Part shown: piece by piece, positions 61,201 through 64,000 of the stretch
Numbering within the stretch: the first letter of the stretch is position 1
How the letters are laid out: the number at the start of each line of letters is the position of its first letter
Assembly (NCBI RefSeq): GCF_910592395.1
Contig: NC_088322.1
Span: 1,180,001-1,244,000, forward strand
DNA length: 64,000 nucleotides
DNA from: Lineus longissimus
Lineage: Eukaryota; Nemertea; Pilidiophora; Heteronemertea; Lineidae
Direction: 5' to 3'
Notes under the pieces: generated by a model
Told to the model about the DNA's origin: nothing
The model's input: only the letters and a program-made list of their open reading frames with translations
The model's database searches: none
Position numbers and translations under genes: made by a program

Positions 61201-64000
61201 CCGGACACTTTGATACCTAAAAAGAGTGTCCAAGTATCTAGGTATCCACACACTTATAGCTCAGTTTCTGAATAGCCTACGAGGACGCTAAGAGCGTGCT
61301 CTGACTAAGAGTGCTTCGTGAATATGGCCCTGGACACCCGGAATCATTCATACCTAAAAAGAGTGTCCAAGTATCTAGGTATCCACACACTTATAGCTCA
61401 GTTTCTGAATAGCCTACGAGGACGCTAAGAGCGTGCTCTGACTAAGAGTGCTTCGTGAATATGGCCCTGGACACCCGGACACTTAGATGCCTAAAAAGAG
61501 TGTCCAAGTATCTAGGTATCCACACACTTATAGCTCAGTTTCTCAATAGCCTACGGGGACGCTAAGAGCGTGCTCTGACTAAGAGTGCTTCGTGAATACG
61601 GCCCTGGACACCCGGACACTTAGATACCTAAAAAGAGTGTCCAAGTATCTAGGTATCCACACAGTTATAGCTCAGTTGCTGAATAGCCTACGAGGACGCT
61701 AAGAGCGTGCTCTGACTAAGAGTGCTTCGTGAATACGGCCCTGGACACCCGGACACTTAGATACCTAAAAAGAGTGTCCAAGTATCTAGGTATCCACACA
61801 CTTATACCTCAGTTTCTGAATAGCCTACGAGGACGCTAAGAGCGTGCTCTGACTAAGAGTGCTTCGTGAATACGGCCCTGCACAACTGGACACTTAGATA
61901 CCTAAAAAGAGTGTCCAAGTATCTAGGTATCCACACACTTATAGCTCAGTTTCTGAATAGCCTACGAGGACGCTAAGAGCGTGCTCTGACTAAGAGTGCT
62001 TCGTGAATACGGCCCTGGACACCCGGACACTTAGATACCTAAAAAGAGTGTCCAAGTATCTAGGTATCCACACACTTATAGCTCAGTTTCAGAATAGCCT
62101 ACGAGGACGCTAAGAGCGTGCTCTGACTAAGAGTGCTTCGTGAATACCGCCCTGGACACCCGGACACTTAGATACCTAAAAAGGGTGTCCAAGTATCTAG
62201 GTATCCACACAGTTATAGCTCAGTTGCTGAATAGCCTACGAGGACGCTAAGAGCGTGCTCTGACTAAGAGTGCTTCGTGAATACGGCCCTGGACACCCGG
62301 ACACTTAGATACCTAAAAAGAGTGTCCAAGTATCTAGGTATCCACACACTTATACCTCAGTTTCTGAATAGCTTACGAGGACGCTAAAAGCGTGCTCTGA
62401 CTAAGAGTGCTTCGTGAATACGGCCCTGCACAACTGGACACTTAGATACCTAAAAAGAGTGTCCAAGTATCTAGGTATCCACACACTTATAGCTCAGTTT
62501 CTGAATAGCCTACGAGGACGCTAAGAGCGTGCTCTGACTAAGAGTGCTTCGTGAATACGGCCCTGGACACCCGGACACTTAGATACCTAAAAAGAGTGTC
62601 CAAGTATCTAGGTATCCACACACTTATAGCTCAGTTTCTGAATAGCCTACGAGGACGCTAAGAGCGTGCTCTGACTAAGAGTGCTTTGTGAATACGGCCC
62701 TGGACACCCGGACACTTAGATACCTAAAAAGAGTGTCCAAGTATCTAGGTATCCACACACTTATAGCTCAGTTTCTGAATAGCCTACGAGGACGCTAAGA
62801 GCGTGCTCTGACTAAGAGTGCTTCGTGAATACGGCCCTGCACACCCGGACACTTAGATACCTAAAAAGAGTGTCCAAGTATCTAGGTATCCACACACTTA
62901 TAGCTCAGTTTCTGAATAGCCTACGAGGACGCTAAGAGCGTGCTCTGACTAAGAATGCTTCGTGAATACGGCCCTGGACACCCGGACATTTAGATACCTA
63001 AAAAGAGTGTCCAAGTATCTACGTATCCACACACTTATAGCTCAGTTTCAGAATAGCCTACGAGGACGCTAAGAGCGTGCTCTGACTAAGAGTGCTTCGT
63101 GAATACCGCACTGGACACCCGGACACTTAGATACCTAAAAAGAGTGTCCAAGTATCTAGGTATCCACACACTTATAGCTCAGTTTCTGAATAGCCTACGA
63201 GGACGCTAAGAGCGTGCTCTGACTAAGAGTGCTTCGTGAATACGGCCCTGGACACCCGGACACTTAGATACCTAAAAAGAGTGTCCAAGTATCTAGGTAT
63301 CCACACACTTATAGCTCAGTTTCTGAATAGCCTACGAGGACGCTAAGAGCGTGCTCTGACTAAGAGTGCTTCGTGAATACGGCCCTGCACACCCGGACAC
63401 TTAGATACCTAAAAAGAGTGTCCAAGTATCTAGGTATCCACACACTTATAGCTCAGTTTCTGAATAGCCTACGAGGACGCTAAGAGCGTGCTCTGACTAA
63501 GAATGCTTCGTGAATACGGCCCTGGACACCCGGACATTTAGATACCTAAAAAGAGTGTCCAAGTATCTAGGTATCCACACACTTATAGCTCAGTTTCTGA
63601 ATAGCCTACGAGGACGCTAAGAGCGTGCTCTGACTAAGAGTGCTTCGTGAATACGGCCCTGGACACCCGGACACTTCGATACCTAAAAAGAGTGTCCAAG
63701 TGTCTAGGTATCCACACACTTATAGCTCAGTTTCTGAATAGTCTACGAGGACGCTAAGAGCGTGCTCTGACTAAGAGTGCTTCGTGAATACGGCCCTGGA
63801 CACCCGGACACTTCGATACCTAAAAAGAGTGTCCAAGTATCTAGGTATCCACACACTTATAGCTCATTTTCTGAATAGCCTACGAGGACGCTAAGAGCGT
63901 GCTCTGACTAAGAGTGCTTCGTGAATACGGCCCTGCACACCCGGACACTTAGATACCTAAAAAGAGTGTCCAAGTATCTAGGTATCCACACACTTATAGC
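58236..64000. repeat. Right-end satellite domain, mosaic of earlier cassettes
   Basis: 58236 to about 59.5 kb follows 52.4-53.7 kb at offset 5,818 bp: truncated monomer, GACAACCGGACACTTTG, GATGCCTAA, GGCCATGG. CTGACTGAGAATG at 60753 lies 3,625 bp after its copy at 57128, equal to 27 monomers minus the 73-bp and a 1-bp deletion (GAATACCTACG at 59905). GGAATCATTCATACC at 61340 is a further changed copy of GGAATCTTTGAT. The array runs off the window edge in mid monomer. Confidence 0.78.
58432..58495. repeat. 64-bp truncated satellite monomer, copy 3
   Basis: Same 73-bp deletion, 5,818 bp after copy 2 (43 monomers minus 73 bp). The flanks GTGCTACGTG, CACACAATTATAG, ATACCGCCC upstream and CTCAATAGCC, GAGGATGCT downstream match the other two copies, so all three descend from one deletion event. 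Confidence 0.93.

Larger units (their letters stand above)
2485..64000. repeat. 137-bp satellite array, right of the transposon
   Basis: The same head-to-tail repeat continues to the end of the window with no orientation switch and no other insertion. Including the left part there are 464 complete periods and then 26 bp of another (from 63975). Departures from period I found: 73-bp deletions in three monomers; +2 at about 4065; +1 at 5772, 17359, 33540 and 47113; -1 at 4147, 17392, 31319, 32795, 32961, 34606, 36613, 38837, 43081 and 59905. These sum exactly to the observed phase. Most substitutions recur in several monomers at integer-monomer spacing, showing they spread by block duplication. 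No gene, promoter or RNA gene is visible in it. Confidence 0.97.

Noticed and set aside
1-64000. CRISPR array
   Set aside because: The repeats are 137 bp and contiguous with no unique spacers, and no cas genes are present.
1-64000. Genes for rRNA, tRNA or small RNAs within the tandem unit
   Set aside because: No 5S, tRNA or snRNA landmarks (A/B boxes, conserved arms) appear in the 137-bp unit.
1-64000. Telomeric repeat array
   Set aside because: There are no TTAGGG-type short repeats; the unit is 137 bp.

Overview
This window is almost entirely one eukaryotic satellite DNA array. A unit of 137 bp is repeated head to tail from base 1 to base 64000. After removing one 668-bp interruption and adding back four large monomer deletions (one of 39 bp, three of 73 bp), the array phase gives exactly 464 monomer periods before position 63975, with a net shift of -4 bp. 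I can account for that shift with 15 small indel sites. The monomer is about 47% G+C and has six CpG sites, two dyad-symmetric segments and no usable reading frame (137 is not a multiple of 3, and stops occur in every frame). There are no cellular genes, rRNA, tRNA or CRISPR arrays. The size and homogeneity of the array, plus an animal-type DNA transposon, suggest pericentromeric, subtelomeric or other heterochromatin from an animal chromosome assembled with long reads. I cannot name the species.

The only non-satellite DNA is at 1817-2481, a 665-bp DNA transposon inserted into one monomer. It has 25-bp terminal inverted repeats (one mismatch) beginning AGGCTTGTACCCACGG, and a 3-bp TAA target duplication. 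This fits a non-autonomous PIF/Harbinger element. Inside, on the minus strand, is the start of a MADF (Myb/SANT-like) domain protein, the accessory protein class of Harbinger elements, broken by a stop codon after 31 codons. Palindromic GTCGC-W-GCGATA sites lie in mirror orientation 39 and 49 bp from the two ends.

The array is not uniform. Diagnostic variants divide it into domains: 1-4 kb, 4-7.5 kb, 8-28 kb, 28-38 kb, 38-44 kb, 44-47 kb and 47-64 kb. Within domains, blocks of monomers are duplicated at offsets that are whole multiples of 137 bp: 4-, 5-, 6-, 7-, 9-, 11-, 12-, 13-, 16-, 20- and 31-monomer shifts. The largest is a 64-monomer (8,768 bp) block at about 9765-18532 repeated at 18533-27985, the second copy enlarged by a further 5-monomer duplication. 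A 3,078-bp block, whose period is set by a 64-bp truncated monomer, is tandemly duplicated at about 47563-53718. The truncated monomer appears a third time at 58432. This pattern is what unequal exchange or replication-based amplification of large segments leaves behind. Every CpG in the monomer shows recurrent CpG-to-TpG/CpA variants, suggesting germline methylation of the array.
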